The position numbers and the translations under genes are program-made. Positions 26,080-36,995 of a DNA stretch of 64,000 nucleotides are shown here, piece by piece (the first letter of the stretch is position 1; the number at the start of each line of letters is the position of its first letter). The notes beneath the pieces were generated by a model that had not been told where the DNA came from, did no database searches, and saw only the letters and a program-made list of their open reading frames with translations. Source of the stretch: Bedellia somnulentella (lineage: Eukaryota > Arthropoda > Insecta > Lepidoptera > Bedelliidae); NCBI GenBank assembly GCA_963576735.1, contig OY755183.1:16573213-16637212 (forward strand), given 5' to 3'.

Positions 26080-26290
26080 TATACATACATATACTCACGC
26101 CATTATTTCCCATTGCGGTAGGTAGAGACTATTGATCTCCACTTTGTATGATCCCGGCAAAGCTAGAGAGCTTCGTTTACATCTATCAATATTTTCATTC
26201 ATTCTCTTTTATTATTCTTACTTCGGACGATTGCCGTTTTGAGCACACTCCCTATTTAGTCCAGGTGTTTCCTCCGTGGAAATGGACTAA
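26080..26290 (-). mobile_element. RTE LINE 3' end (truncated copy)
   Basis: Has the complementary terminus with a (cata)n tail and extends to the THLDQIE-encoding region (gtccaggtgtttcctccg). Confidence 0.85.
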
Positions 26291-26582
26291 ATAAAAAGAC
26301 TTGTAAGAAAATATTGATTATAAGTAAATAACACACATCTAAAATGTGGATACATTTTCAGATCTAGTCTTGCCTACAGGGTGATTACCTGCCATAATTA
26401 TAGTAGAGAGGCTCAAGCCTGAATAGGGTGACTTGGCAATAGTCCAGCACACTGGCCTAGTGCGAGTTGGCACACATTTACGACGATTTAGCAATAATAG
26501 CCGCAACCGACACCTTAACCTAAACGTCAAACCTTAACGTTCCCTATATACCACAAATTCATCACATTTTTCGGATAAACAG

Positions 26583-26740
26583 GATAGAATAGAATACAAT
26601 AGAATAACTCTTTATTGCACATCAAACACAAATTTACAAAAATAATAATATGATCAAACAGTTTACAGTGAGGTACAATTGGCGGACTTATCGCTAAAAG
26701 TGATCTCTTCCAGACAACCTTTGGAAGGTGAGATCGATAA
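26583..26740 (-). mobile_element. Short second copy of the CR1-like (attct)n LINE tail
   Basis: Matches 21837-22000 (aataactctttattg, catcaaacacaaatttaca, gatctcttccagacaacc) and ends in the same aatag repeats. Confidence 0.85.
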
Positions 26741-26814
26741 ATACTATACTACATACTACTCAGCCTGCAATATGTCCTACCGAAATGGGATATCCGACAA
26801 TTTTTAGTAATTAA

Positions 26815-26956
26815 CGCCCTGTTTCTGAATTGAGTATTCTAGCTGAGAACAACTTAAGTATCGTTCTGTCGCAATGAAATCTTAACAACTGACATGATGA
26901 GACAAAACGATACTTAAGTCGTTCTCAGCTTGAATACTCAATTCAAATATCGGGCG
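26815..26956. mobile_element. MITE, TAA target duplication (Harbinger-like)
   Basis: Terminal repeats of about 60 bp: gaattgagtattctagctga on the left against the complement of tcagcttgaatactcaattc on the right, outer ends cgccc/gggcg. TAA occurs on both sides. Confidence 0.8.
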
Positions 26957-27017
26957 TAAATCTAGTTGGCGAGTCGGCCACTTAGTTTCATGCTCAATGC
27001 TACTTCTGTGATAATGT

Positions 27018-27228
27018 GAAATACATACATACATTTACTCACGCCATTAGTTCCCATTGGGGTATGCAGAAACTATTGACAGCCACGCGGTACGATCTTG
27101 ACATACCTATCTAGCTTCGTTTACATCTATCAATCTTCTCATACATGCTCTTTTATTATTATTATATTCGGACGCCTGCCTTTTTGAGCACACTCGCTAT
27201 TTGGTGCAAATGTGTCCAATTAGTGTAA
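27018..27228 (-). mobile_element. RTE LINE 3' end (truncated copy)
   Basis: Same terminus as at 26080 with several substitutions. The tail is catacatacattt. Confidence 0.85.
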
Positions 27229-27439
27229 AATAATTTACTAATTATAATGCATCTGATTGTTGACACGACTAACTTAAAATATTAAAATTAAAACTATCTT
27301 TCTAGTTAGACTAAATAATAATGTAAGAAAATGGTTATAAATCAATTCACGATTAATTAAAAATACTTACACAGACAATTCACAACCTAAATTAAAATAT
27401 AAAACTAAATAAATACCTACTAAAGATGGAAAATTTCAT

Positions 27440-28124
27440 GAAATTCATCGCTCTCGCAGAACGGTATCGTGCCTTAAATACTGGCAGCATTTCCTCTTTG
27501 AATGGCTATGCTAATTCGTTGGCCGAGGTAGCTGCCAGCCCTAGGATCACCACTGACTTCCACTAGGCGGGCTGAGAGATCTTTTAAGAAAACCCGCGCC
27601 TCGTTGCCCCATGTGCCGAGAGTTTCAACGGCGAATGGAATAAAATGATAATCATTCAATAATCCAGAATATTTTCGACGTTTGAAACTCTCGGCATTGG
27701 CTGCAGCAGCACCTGTTCGCGATGCCGACCCTGATAAATGGCAAGGCGCTAGGGTATCAACACACGTTGCATCCCATACTAACGCCCTGCCATTCCTCCA
27801 AGGCAACAAAGTCATACCGTCCGGTCTCTTGCCATCGTCCCGTGACAAGCCAGGGGGTTCCAAAACAGCTTGTACATGGACGCTGACAAGAGCCCGACGG
27901 ATGATATCGTTGAGGGCAGCATGGCGTGACAGGCGACCTGCACTGCGGGGGCACGAAAGACCGTGGTGACCCTGATGATCAACTTGCACTCCACAGCGAC
28001 AGCGATGAATTTCATTGATTTGGGCACCAATTCTCAGACAGACCCCCAAACAAAAAGTAGACCTATCGAGAAGGGTACGAATCGCCTCAGATGGTAACGC
28101 ATTCAACCAATAACTAGTTATCAA
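27440..28124 (-). mobile_element. 5'-truncated R2-like/REL-endonuclease LINE remnant
   Basis: Bounds the coding fragment. Its sense 3' end is near 27440 and its 5' boundary near 28124-28140, where another LINE end (28145 onward) abuts. Confidence 0.5.
27474..28124 (-). CDS. R2-like retrotransposon C-terminal fragment (zinc knuckle plus nuclease-like)
   Basis: An undamaged 216-codon frame whose protein resembles the C-terminal part of site-specific-type (restriction-enzyme-like endonuclease) LINEs. It has a CCHC-type knuckle C-x-C-x8-H-x4-C (residues 42-58), then SAGRLSRHAALNDII, and then KRPDGM at 99-104 followed by LVWDATCVDTLA at 115-126, which has the PD...D spacing of a PD-(D/E)xK nuclease core. 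It ends GQRISIAIQRGNAASI. The reverse transcriptase proper is not next to it. The frame on the other strand (27682-27969) is a shadow. The family is recalled as widespread in invertebrate genomes, but assignment to a named clade is uncertain. A diverged second copy of its end lies at about 21040-21165. Confidence 0.65.
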   Translation of the reverse strand: MITSYWLNALPSEAIRTLLDRSTFCLGVCLRIGAQINEIHRCRCGVQVDHQGHHGLSCPRSAGRLSRHAALNDIIRRALVSVHVQAVLEPPGLSRDDGKRPDGMTLLPWRNGRALVWDATCVDTLAPCHLSGSASRTGAAAANAESFKRRKYSGLLNDYHFIPFAVETLGTWGNEARVFLKDLSARLVEVSGDPRAGSYLGQRISIAIQRGNAASI

Positions 28125-28144
28125 TCATTTTTATTTGTTAGAAA

Positions 28145-28400
28145 CGATTAGAAAAAGAAGAAGAAGAATAATAAAGTTTATTCGCAGCAAATATGGCACA
28201 AATTAAATACAACAAAAAAATTATAAAACTTAAAACTAACACTAAAGAAAAATAAATATAAAATTTATCAAAAGCATTTAGAAGGAAAAGTTAAAAACAA
28301 TGTAAAAAACCGTGAACAGTGACAAAGAAAACGAAATAATAAAAAAAAACAGAGATCATTTTAAAATCTTAGATTATTAATCGTAGATTAGACTTCGATT
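28145..28400 (-). mobile_element. LINE 3' tail fragment with (ttc)n
   Basis: The - strand ends gctgcgaataaactttatta followed by ttcttcttcttc. It abuts the R2-like fragment. Confidence 0.5.
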
Positions 28401-28532
28401 TGTACTAGCCCAAGGCGATTCGAATTGCCACGAAAAAAGATCTTAAAGAGTATTTTTTAACAGAAATAAGCATTGCTGTAAGTGCATTAGTATAAGAGTT
28501 ATTATTTTAGTAAGCTCCGGTACATTTTCAGC

Positions 28533-28983
28533 AATAGGGAATATTCATGTTTTTCTTTTTTGTCTTAAATTAATAGTTTACTATTTTATAACGTAGAAAA
28601 AAATATTACTGGGCTTCAAAATCCTCTAGATATTTTTAAAATTGAAATTTAAAACTTTTAAAAAAATTAAGCATTTCAAACGCCGCCATTTTACGCGCGC
28701 TATACGTGACGTCATATGACACGTCCAGTGGGTGTTTACCTTAGTGTTTTCGACGCTTTTGGATACAATTTCGTGTCAGATGACGTCACATTTCGTTCAA
28801 CCGATGGTGGCGCGTTTTGGAAGTTTGAAATTCGCTCCCTTATTTTGCACTTTTTGAATATTATTTTAGGGGTTTAAATAATAAGTAAATTAAAAAAAAA
28901 ACCTTTTCATTATAATTTTGCGATAATAAGTATTCATGAAAAAAAGTTTTAGGGCATTTTAAATTTTATGCATATTCCCTATT
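28533..28983. mobile_element. Candidate MITE with tgacgtca sites
   Basis: Short terminal repeats aatagggaatattcat and atgcatattccctatt. The interior carries two perfect tgacgtca octamers (28707-28714, 28781-28788) and gccgccattttacgcg. Confidence 0.5.
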
Positions 28984-29484
28984 AAAAAAAAAACAATTTA
29001 CTTAAATATCGATATCATCAACCATCGATTAAAAAACCCCAATGTACAGTTTTAATCGAGGTGCAATATAATTAAGATAAAAGATATGACACTAGAAAAT
29101 AAGAATAATATTCAGAAGCAATGATTAACCACTATAGGAGATTTACTCGTAGTCGTGACTAAAATATATACATTTCATTTGCTTTCAAATATCTTTTATA
29201 GCACAGATCGGTTAAACATTCAATTAAATTCTTGTACGTGATTGTGGACTTCCGAAGAGACTTGCGTTTCTTTACACTTTGCATTTGCTTTTCAATGGAA
29301 CGTGAGATGGCATTAAGTGAGTCACTCGTTTGTGGAACGAAACGTTAAGGTTGATTACAAAATACTTCTTGAGTTACGTAATTTTAATTTAGTTTTTGAG
29401 TAAACTACAATATTTACAATATGGTTTTTAAAAAATATAAATATCTTTCAATTGATTTCCTTTTATTTTATTTTACTCTTAAAA

Positions 29485-29562
29485 AAATACATATAATCAC
29501 GACTATTGACGGCAAAAAACAGGTAGCTAGAGCTTCAAAATTCCTCAGTTACTTTTGGATCT
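29485..29562 (-). mobile_element. SINE-B 3' fragment, decayed
   Basis: ataatcacgactattgacgg and aaattcctcagttacttttg are recognisable. Confidence 0.5.
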
Positions 29563-29900
29563 GGGGGCACGGCAGTGCCCCCGCCAAGTCGAGCGCGAAG
29601 CTATCACTGCCGTACCATCCTTTTCTGGAACCGTTTCGCCGCATTTTCAGGGCCCCATTCGAGAACCTCTGGATAGGATTAAAACGCTGAAATTTTTGTC
29701 ACCTAGAAATTCGTAATCACACACTTGAAATCCAAAATTTCAAGTCGGTAGATCAATTAATTCCTAAGTTAAGCTAGTGCAAAGTTTCGCATTTTCGACA
29801 CTGACTGACTGACTCCCTGATCATCAAAATAGAACTAGTACTTCCCATAGACCTAGAGAGAGATTCTAATCTATCTTTATTTTTAGTTGTTAGAACTCTG
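29560..29900. repeat. Unclassified repeat-like block with GC hairpin
   Basis: Begins with the hairpin gggggcacggcagtgccccc, then cgaacctctggat-type sequence and (gact)n near 29810. It looks like a transposon fragment, but no class could be assigned. Confidence 0.35.
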
Positions 29901-30503
29901 GTGATTATTTCTTTGTTTCCCTTAAACTTTAATCATAATCTTAATTGTAATTACATGTCAACGGCCAAGTCACGTAAATCGCAGTCAGGAACCTTAGACT
30001 TGGCTCCACTTATTTTAGAAATTTCATTACTTTTTAGAGATAAACAAGCAGCTCTATCGAGACTTAGTTAGTTTTTTACAGAATGTTTTTGGTGAGATGT
30101 TGTTAACTATAATACCATCCAATTATAAATTTCCACCAAATAAATTGTGGTCTACATTAGTCATAGGACTGGAAATTACCGTAACTTTGTGTGAATTAAT
30201 TTTTCTTTTGTATCGGTAGGATTTCCCCTGTAAATTTATTTACTCCTTAGGGTTCCGTAACAAAATAGTTAAATCAGACCCTTTACTCGTAGCTTTAGCT
30301 ATTAGACAGTCTGTCCGTCTGCCACCAGGCTGTAGATAATTTATCGAGAAAATCAGACTTTAAAAAAATTCACGGATGATATATTTATGCCATTGTTATT
30401 ATTTATTTACTGGAGATAAAACAGAAAATGACAATAAGCACACTTACAAACATAATCTACCAATGACGATTATATCATTCTCCTTAACAATCTCACTTCG
30501 ATA

Positions 30504-30729
30504 TATCGCACTCTCAGAACGAAATCCTAGAGAGATTTAAAAAGGTATTCTCAATCCGATGAATAGTAAAACAAAGGCACTAATTGTTAAAAAAAACAGG
30601 ATAGCGAATTTTCCGACCCTATAACAATAAGTGCCTTTGTTTTAGAACATACTTTTTTATGCCTCTGTATGAATATAACTCAATATCACTATTTTTGAGT
30701 TGAGCCTCTTTCATTCTGAGAGTGCGATA
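30504..30729. mobile_element. Palindromic MITE bounded by TA
   Basis: Outer repeats tcgcactctcagaacgaaa and tttcattctgagagtgcga are complementary. An inner pair acaaaggcact/agtgcctttgt extends the fold. Flanking TA suggests a Tc1/mariner-type origin. Confidence 0.75.
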
Positions 30730-31136
30730 AATTAGTATTATTAGCAAACTAAAACATAAACTCACACTAAACTATTAAAAGTATGCAATATAATCTATAA
30801 AGAACAGTAAGTATTTAAAAATGAAGAAGAAAAAAAGACTAAAATCCATTCATTGATCTCTATTTGTCTTTTTTTAGTAAGTTAACGAAACACTAAAAAT
30901 ATCAACTGTCATTGTTGCTTAAAAAAAAATATAACCGAATAGTCCTAACTGTGCAACTATATCAATTGACAATTCAATTCCTGTTTATCTTTAACTATTT
31001 TCGGGGCAAACCTAACATGAAAGTGAATGATCCTCAGTTCACTTATAAAGCATATAAATGTATCGTAAAATAAACTTTATTAATTTACATTTAATTGATA
31101 AGTAAGGTTATCTATATACTTTTAAGATTATATCCT

Positions 31137-31242
31137 TCCTTCAATTTTCTTTCAAAAGTGGCTGAGGAATTTCTTATTCCAAAGATCTGGCTACCCCGTT
31201 TAGGGATTTATAACCGTGAGTATATATGTTTGTATACTACCC
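31137..31242 (+). mobile_element. SINE-B 3' half
   Basis: tttcaaaagtggctgaggaa, gatctggctaccccgttt and accgtgagtatatatg. Confidence 0.8.
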
Positions 31243-31404
31243 TTAATCAATTTCTACAAATTTTATATAGACTCGTTTAGTGGACCATATCATAATTACC
31301 ATAATCACCATCACCACCCTACCATCTTACCATATCATAATAACTTTACCAGCGTAAGATCAAGCCCTTCAGTCTCCTCATTTGCCGTATTGCAAAGAGG
31401 ACAA

Positions 31405-31615
31405 CATGTCTGTAATCTCAACAACGGGTAGCCACATCTTTGGAACGAACAATCTCCGTTTTGAGAAGTTGACTGGGAAATTATCAAAAAAAAGAGTCTT
31501 TAGAGATGGGTTCTCTGCTGCCTAACCCAAAAATCACCTAGAAAGACTCTAACCCTTAGTTAACCCATACAATACCCGCACAAAAAATAGAATAGGGCTA
31601 TTCTCACCCAACATA
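31405..31615 (-). mobile_element. SINE-B, highly diverged
   Basis: The order cgggtagccacatcttt, gagatgggttctct and gggctattctcacccaac follows the family in complement. Confidence 0.5.
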
Positions 31616-31921
31616 ACTCAATATTTTACATTCACTTAAAATTAGTACTAAAACGCAGAATTTTGCAACTGGACTTCAATCCGCCCGCTCCGATAAGAGT
31701 GCGCAGTTTCAATATGCAACGTTAAAGAACATTTGACAAATGGCTTGGTCAGCGCTTGTAATGGCGTCATAAATTATATGAACCTAGAAGCGAGGTAGCC
31801 TGAGTTATTCCAACTCATTTTATCTAGACAATCGTATTATTTAAAGAAAATAAACTTATTGATTAATTGGTTACTCAATGCTTTATTTTATTCGGAATTC
31901 TTATACTTATATTGTACTGCT

Positions 31922-32172
31922 GTGTAGTGCCGGCTTAGAATAGCACTACCCCATTTCTTCCGGTGGGTGTACGTAAGAGGCGACTAACGCTATTGGGGCT
32001 ATAAGGGATTTTTGGGCGATGCGGTTGGAGACCCATCACCAAAAACCTTTAATTTTACCATCTTTTCCCCACTCACATTTCCAAGAGTGGCTGAGGAGTT
32101 TCTAATTCCTTAGCTCTGGCTACCCCTTCTAGGGATTTATAGCCGTTTGTATATGTATGTATGTATGTATGT
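31922..32172 (+). mobile_element. SINE-B, full length, subfamily 2
   Basis: gtgtagtgccggcttagaat to ggatttatagccgtttgt with a (tatg)n tail. Confidence 0.92.
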
Positions 32173-32331
32173 TATATTGTACTGTCGCAGAAGGGCGATC
32201 AATCGTTTCTGCTTGTCCCAAAAATAATTAAGTAAGCCTTTGAAAGATCATTAGGCACAGAGATAAAATGCACAAAAAGTACCTATAGACATATTTGCAC
32301 CCCTACAAATAATAATAATTATTATTAATAT

Positions 32332-32598
32332 TCTAAGCCGACACTACACAGCAATATAATAGAAGCAGAATAGCACTACCCCATTTCTTCCGGTGGGTGT
32401 ACGTAAGAGGCGACTAACGGTATTGGGGCTTTTAAGGGTTTTTTGGGCGATGCGGTTGGAGACCCATCCCAACAACCTTTATTTCACCATTTTTTCCCCA
32501 CGCAACTTCCAAAGGTGGCTGAGGAATGTCTCATCCCCTAGCTCTGGCTACTCCTTCAAGGGATTTATAGCCGTGAGTATATGTATGTATGAATGTAT
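32332..32598 (+). mobile_element. SINE-B, subfamily 2, with inverted head stub
   Basis: The + copy occupies 32360-32598. Just before it, 32332-32354 is the complement of the head (tctaagccgacactacacag), so the two 5' ends face each other across a few bases. Confidence 0.85.
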
Positions 32599-32807
32599 TA
32601 TTAATATAAATTCTTTAGTACAATAAACGTCTCTGTAAATCCATATTTCTGTCTTGCTCCTGAGCTTGGTTTACACCTGTGTTTTAGACATTTGTGATAA
32701 TTTTATCCAAAGAAAATAACTATCAATGAACATGCAGTAAAGTTAGCGCTCATTTAATTTCTCGCGATTAAATATAGAAAATTCATTGTATGCACATTCC
32801 TACGAAC

Positions 32808-33098
32808 GACGTGATAGCTCAATGGGTAGAACATCGGTTATCGTGCTAACACTAGTGTTCAAATCCCGGGTCGGGCCAACACCAATTTGTCTTTTCTAAA
32901 GACATATGTGTGGTTAATTTATCACGGTTGTTAACGGTGAGGGAAAACATCGTGAGGAAACCCACATGGCTGAGTTGTACTTAGTCATGTGACAGTGTAT
33001 TCGTACAAAACGGCGATAGGCCTGCGCCTGCCCCCTATCACGTGAGTACACTGTCCATGCAAAACGTGGGTACTCTGAACACCAGGTGACAAAGTCAT
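32808..33098 (+). mobile_element. SINE-A lacking its 3' module
   Basis: The tRNA head (gatagctcaatgggtagaac) and body run to aacaccaggtgacaaagtca and then stop. Confidence 0.85.
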
Positions 33099-33320
33099 TT
33101 TTTCATTGTGCATATGTTATGCACATTCCTAATAGAAATATTCTTTTAAATTTTAAGAAAAATAACAATAGTCAAATATCTTGGTGCCTTGGAATTATCA
33201 CGTTAAAATAAACAAATTAATAACAACTCTATAATATTTGACATTTAGAAGTTGATTGCCGAACCTGAAATCTAACTCAAAAGAAAAAGAGTTAAATAAG
33301 ACAAAACATTTGTAATGACA

Positions 33321-33436
33321 CTAATAAATAAAGAATAAATAAAGGAAAGAAAAATCCCGCCTGTGTCGAAATTTTTCTTTCCTTTATTTATTAGTAATAA
33401 TCCTCACATGAGGTTTTCATGATCAAAAAGATTTAA
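33321..33436 (+). mobile_element. Foldback copy of the same family with 13 bp target duplication
   Basis: Flanked by atttgtaatgaca (33308-33320 and 33437-33449). The left arm aataaaggaaagaaaaat mirrors the right arm atttttctttcctttatt across only about 15 bp. Confidence 0.88.
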
Positions 33437-33737
33437 ATTTGTAATGACAATTATCTAAAGTAGTATCTAAAAAAAAAAAGATTTATTTGATCCAAATAAT
33501 AAACATACTATATAATAATAAAATGCACTGCCTCGCAAAAGGGTTTCCCGTAGTGCGGGAGGCAGACTTGCCAGGAGGTCTTTACATTGGGGTCCAGGAC
33601 TTATTTACTAATATTTGGGTGAAAACAGTCAATTAAATATATCTATCTCCCTTATTCAGATTTTCTTCGAGCTTGTATTTTTGAGATAAACATTTAGGCT
33701 CATACTTTTTTATTTAACCAAACATTTACTTACCGAT

Positions 33738-33843
33738 AAATAAAGAATAAACAGGCGGGGATCGAAATTTTTCTTTCCTTTATTTATTCTTTATTTATTA
33801 GTAATTATCCCCACATGAGGTTTTCATGAACAAACAGATTTAA
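33738..33843 (+). mobile_element. Foldback copy of the same family with 14 bp target duplication
   Basis: Flanked by atttacttaccgat (33724-33737 and 33844-33857). A short inverted stub (aaataaagaataaa) faces the right arm across caggcggggatcg. Confidence 0.85.
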
Positions 33844-34141
33844 ATTTACTTACCGATCGACAACCTATCTCTTACAAAGCCAAATAGTACCGAAAACAGT
33901 TAATAAAATGTCGCAAAGTAATTCAATTAATTTGTTTATCTCGCGTTTGATAGATTCGATTTATTGACACTTGGCTCGGGAGATGACAACTAAATTGCTT
34001 TTGTAAGTAAGTAGCAGCTATTCCAGTAGCTATGACTGTTCCTGTACGTATTAAAACTACTATAAGTACGTTTCTATTCGCACATATCATATATATTAAC
34101 AAGAATCTCTGTTTCCCTTGAGCTGTGATAAGAACGATTTG

Positions 34142-34312
34142 ACTTACATACATATACTCACACAATTAGTTCCCATTGGGTTAGACAGAGACAATCGATC
34201 GCCACTTCAAACGATGCTGGCAAACCTGTATAACTTCGTTTACATCGATCAATCTTTTCATACAGGCTCTTTTATTCTTCATACTTTGGACGCCTGCCAT
34301 TTTGACTGATTT
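34142..34312 (-). mobile_element. RTE LINE 3' end (truncated copy)
   Basis: Has the complement of tcccattggg and gatcgccactt, with a (cata)n tail. Confidence 0.85.
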
Positions 34313-34802
34313 ATTATTACATGGTTTGGCTTTAGATATTGATTACGTCAAATAATAAAATCAACCAATGAAACCAAAGCCGGGAAATAGTGAGCATTTA
34401 AAATTTAATATCAATATCATCAAAGCGGACTTTATAGAGTTTGAAACCAATCATAATCAACCTATGTTTCCGGAGAGGCCTTAAGACGCATGACTATATT
34501 CAGTGCACTAAAACTCAATGTGTATACATACATAAAATACAGCATAGTTAAAAACGTATATTCATCGTAATCACAAACTATATAGAGATTACTACGTAAT
34601 CAGACTACCCACTGCCGTAGCTATCGACAAGACTTTAGTCTTTGACGTGTACACCTTTGCTTTTGGCATGTTTTGTTTTTATTTTAACGAAAGAATGACT
34701 AAATGGCTCTCCAATGCGTTATAGTGGTAAGTTATGCCAGCTGCGAACTAGAGGGACCACATAGGCCCTTGGAGGAAAACAAAAGTGCTTATTTCTTACA
34801 TA

Positions 34803-35080
34803 AATTCATATACTCACGGCCATAAATACCAAAAAGCGGTAGCTAGAGCTTCAGAAAAAGAAATTCCTCAGCCACTTTTGGAAATTAAGTGGGAAAACGA
34901 TTGTAAAAAGAAAGTTTGTGACGGGTCTCCAATAACTTCACCCGAAAACCACTTAAATAGTCGTAATACCGTTAGCCGCCTCTTAAAAGCACCCACGGGA
35001 GGAAATGGGGTAGTGCTATTCTAAGCTGACACTACACAGCCGGATTTATAGCCGTGAGTATATGTATGTATGTATGTTAT
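34803..35080 (-). mobile_element. SINE-B copy plus opposite-strand tail stub
   Basis: The - copy runs 34803-35041. At 35041 it joins directly to a + oriented terminus (ggatttatagccgtgagt then (tatg)n), giving an inverted composite. Confidence 0.8.
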
Positions 35081-36114
35081 TTATTCCACTACAAGCTTTT
35101 TGCCCACGACTTCGTCCGCTTGGACTTTATTTTTTGCATCCGATTTCCATCCAAAATAGTTTTCAGTTCAGTAGTTGAGGTGTTAAGATGGAATGTAGTC
35201 GCAACATACATTACATTAAATTATATGTACTTGCTTTGCAGTCAGAAAATATATACATATAAAGAAACAAAATGTGCACTCATTATAAAATAAATAGAAC
35301 ATAATGATAATTATAAGTAGGGTCGAAGAGTGTACCGGACTATTTTTAGTGCCATAGGTTCTTACACATCCAACATTTTTATGCATACGACAAAGATTAC
35401 CTTCCTTGAGTTAGTTTTGGTTTATATTTAAACATCTAGGATTTATGACTCACTCAACACTATAGGCTGCATAGTTTATATCTTACCCTGTTCTAAAATG
35501 AAACAAGGATAAAAACAAATAATACTGTCAGTATCAATCTACCCCATATCTACCCTAAGGTCAAAAACAAACTAAAGGAGTCATAAGGCCGTGATCGTAA
35601 TACAATAAAAAATACACAGTAATTTGCCTATAAATCGCTCTCAAATTAATTCAATTCAATTTTTCTTCAATGGCCTTTGACCGTGTTTCAACACAGTAAC
35701 TTTGCCAACGTCCAGTGAAAAGAAAACACATTTTGTAAAGTTAAGAAAATTTTGAAACTGATTAACAGACACTCATTGAACATTCATGGTTGAGAAATAA
35801 AATAAATATTTACAACAAAATATTTACTACAAAATTAACAATATGAACAAAAAGAATGTATGATAATTTTATATTATGAAACTTGATGAAATGACACAAG
35901 GTTTTAATGAAAGGGGTATATACAAAAAAAAGTAAACATTTAAAATTAGTAGGAAGAGGGATGAAAGGAGGCAAAACATCATATAAAGAAAATGATAAAT
36001 TAGGACATGCGAAAAAAATATGGTCAACTGCTCTCAAATTAATTTTACTCCGCCATTTTCCCGCTATTTGCCTGTCGTGACAGATATCAAACTCACGGTT
36101 TTGTTTTTTTTCAG
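35080..36114. other. Intron upstream of the first visible netrin exon
   Basis: 35092-35160 resembles the lepidopteran ttgcccacgacttcgtccg repeat end. The rest is unique AT-rich DNA up to the acceptor. Confidence 0.5.
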
Positions 36115-36303
36115 AGTGCAACTGCAATGGACACGCGCGTAGATGTCGTTTTAACATGGAGCTGTACAAGCTGTCCGGTCGAGAGAGTGGTGGCGTCTGT
36201 CTGAAATGTAGACACTTTACGGCAGGGCGGCATTGCCACTATTGCCGGGAAGGGTACTACAGGGACCCTACTAAACCCATCACGCATAAGAAGGCTTGTA
36301 AAC
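36115..36303 (+). CDS. Net: Netrin exon: laminin-type EGF domain 2 (partial gene)
   Basis: This is an internal exon of netrin, the secreted axon-guidance ligand that binds DCC/Frazzled and UNC5 receptors. It is 189 nt, preceded by a polypyrimidine tract ending ttttcag and followed by gtaagt. Two bases complete an upstream codon and one base is left over at the end. The translation begins [15 protein letters not shown] and continues through [18 protein letters not shown] and [16 protein letters not shown], which is the classic LE2 pattern with all eight cysteines. The LamN domain and LE1 must lie on earlier exons, and none is visible in the 36 kb upstream. GC content is moderate, lower than in the following netrin exons. 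Recognition as netrin rests on the remembered family consensus. Whether it is NetA, NetB or a single insect netrin is not decided here. Confidence 0.95.
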
Positions 36304-36377
36304 GTAAGTATTGATATAATTATTTGGTGGTATATTCAGCACTTTTTAGCAAATGTCTCTGTATGCCTTGTAGAATT

Positions 36378-36560
36378 TGACTGCCCCACCTTCTACCCAC
36401 GGGTGTCGTAAGAAGCGACTAAGGGCTTTTTTAAGTGGTTTTTAGGCAATGCGATTGGAGTATGATATATTGGAGCGATCGATGTAGCTGAGGAGATTCT
36501 AGCTCTGAACCGTAGCCCTTTTTGGGATTCATGGCCGTGAATATATGTATGTATGTAAAA
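36378..36560 (+). mobile_element. SINE-B, subfamily 1, internally deleted
   Basis: cttctacccacgggtgtcg to atggccgtgaatatatg. Lies in a netrin intron, 75 bp after the LE2 exon. Confidence 0.85.
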
Positions 36561-36896
36561 TAGACAAAAACGGGTTTATACCTTTTTTACAATTGACAAT
36601 AAATATTCGGCCTCATCCCACACTGAACGTTAGCGGTGGTTTTACAAAAAGAAAAACAAATCGTTTATCTCAGCAACTTTCAGTCAAATGTCTTCGCACG
36701 TTTTCAGCCAATTCGCAAGGAGAAGAGGTCGCCATAAAACCAATAGGTTGTATAGCTCCCGAGAGACCCTATGGCGTTCTGCAATGCTGGGGCGTTCCCA
36801 TTTATGTGTGAAGAAAACAAAGGGATTCATTTTAAAGGGTTAGGCAGTAGATCAATCTTAACAATATGGTACAATATTATGATGCTAAAGTTTTTA

Positions 36897-36995
36897 AATG
36901 ACAGAGACTATCGATCGTCACTTTTTACTATCCTGACAAACCTCTCTAGCTTCGTTTACATCCATCAATGCTTTTTATTTTTCCTACTATACAAA
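36897..36995 (-). mobile_element. RTE LINE 3' fragment lacking its terminus
   Basis: cagagactatcgatcgtcac and cctctctagcttcgttta match the LINE. The last ~30 nt are missing. Lies in a netrin intron. Confidence 0.75.

Noticed and set aside
27682..27969. 95-codon + strand frame
   Set aside because: Complement shadow of the R2-like coding fragment.
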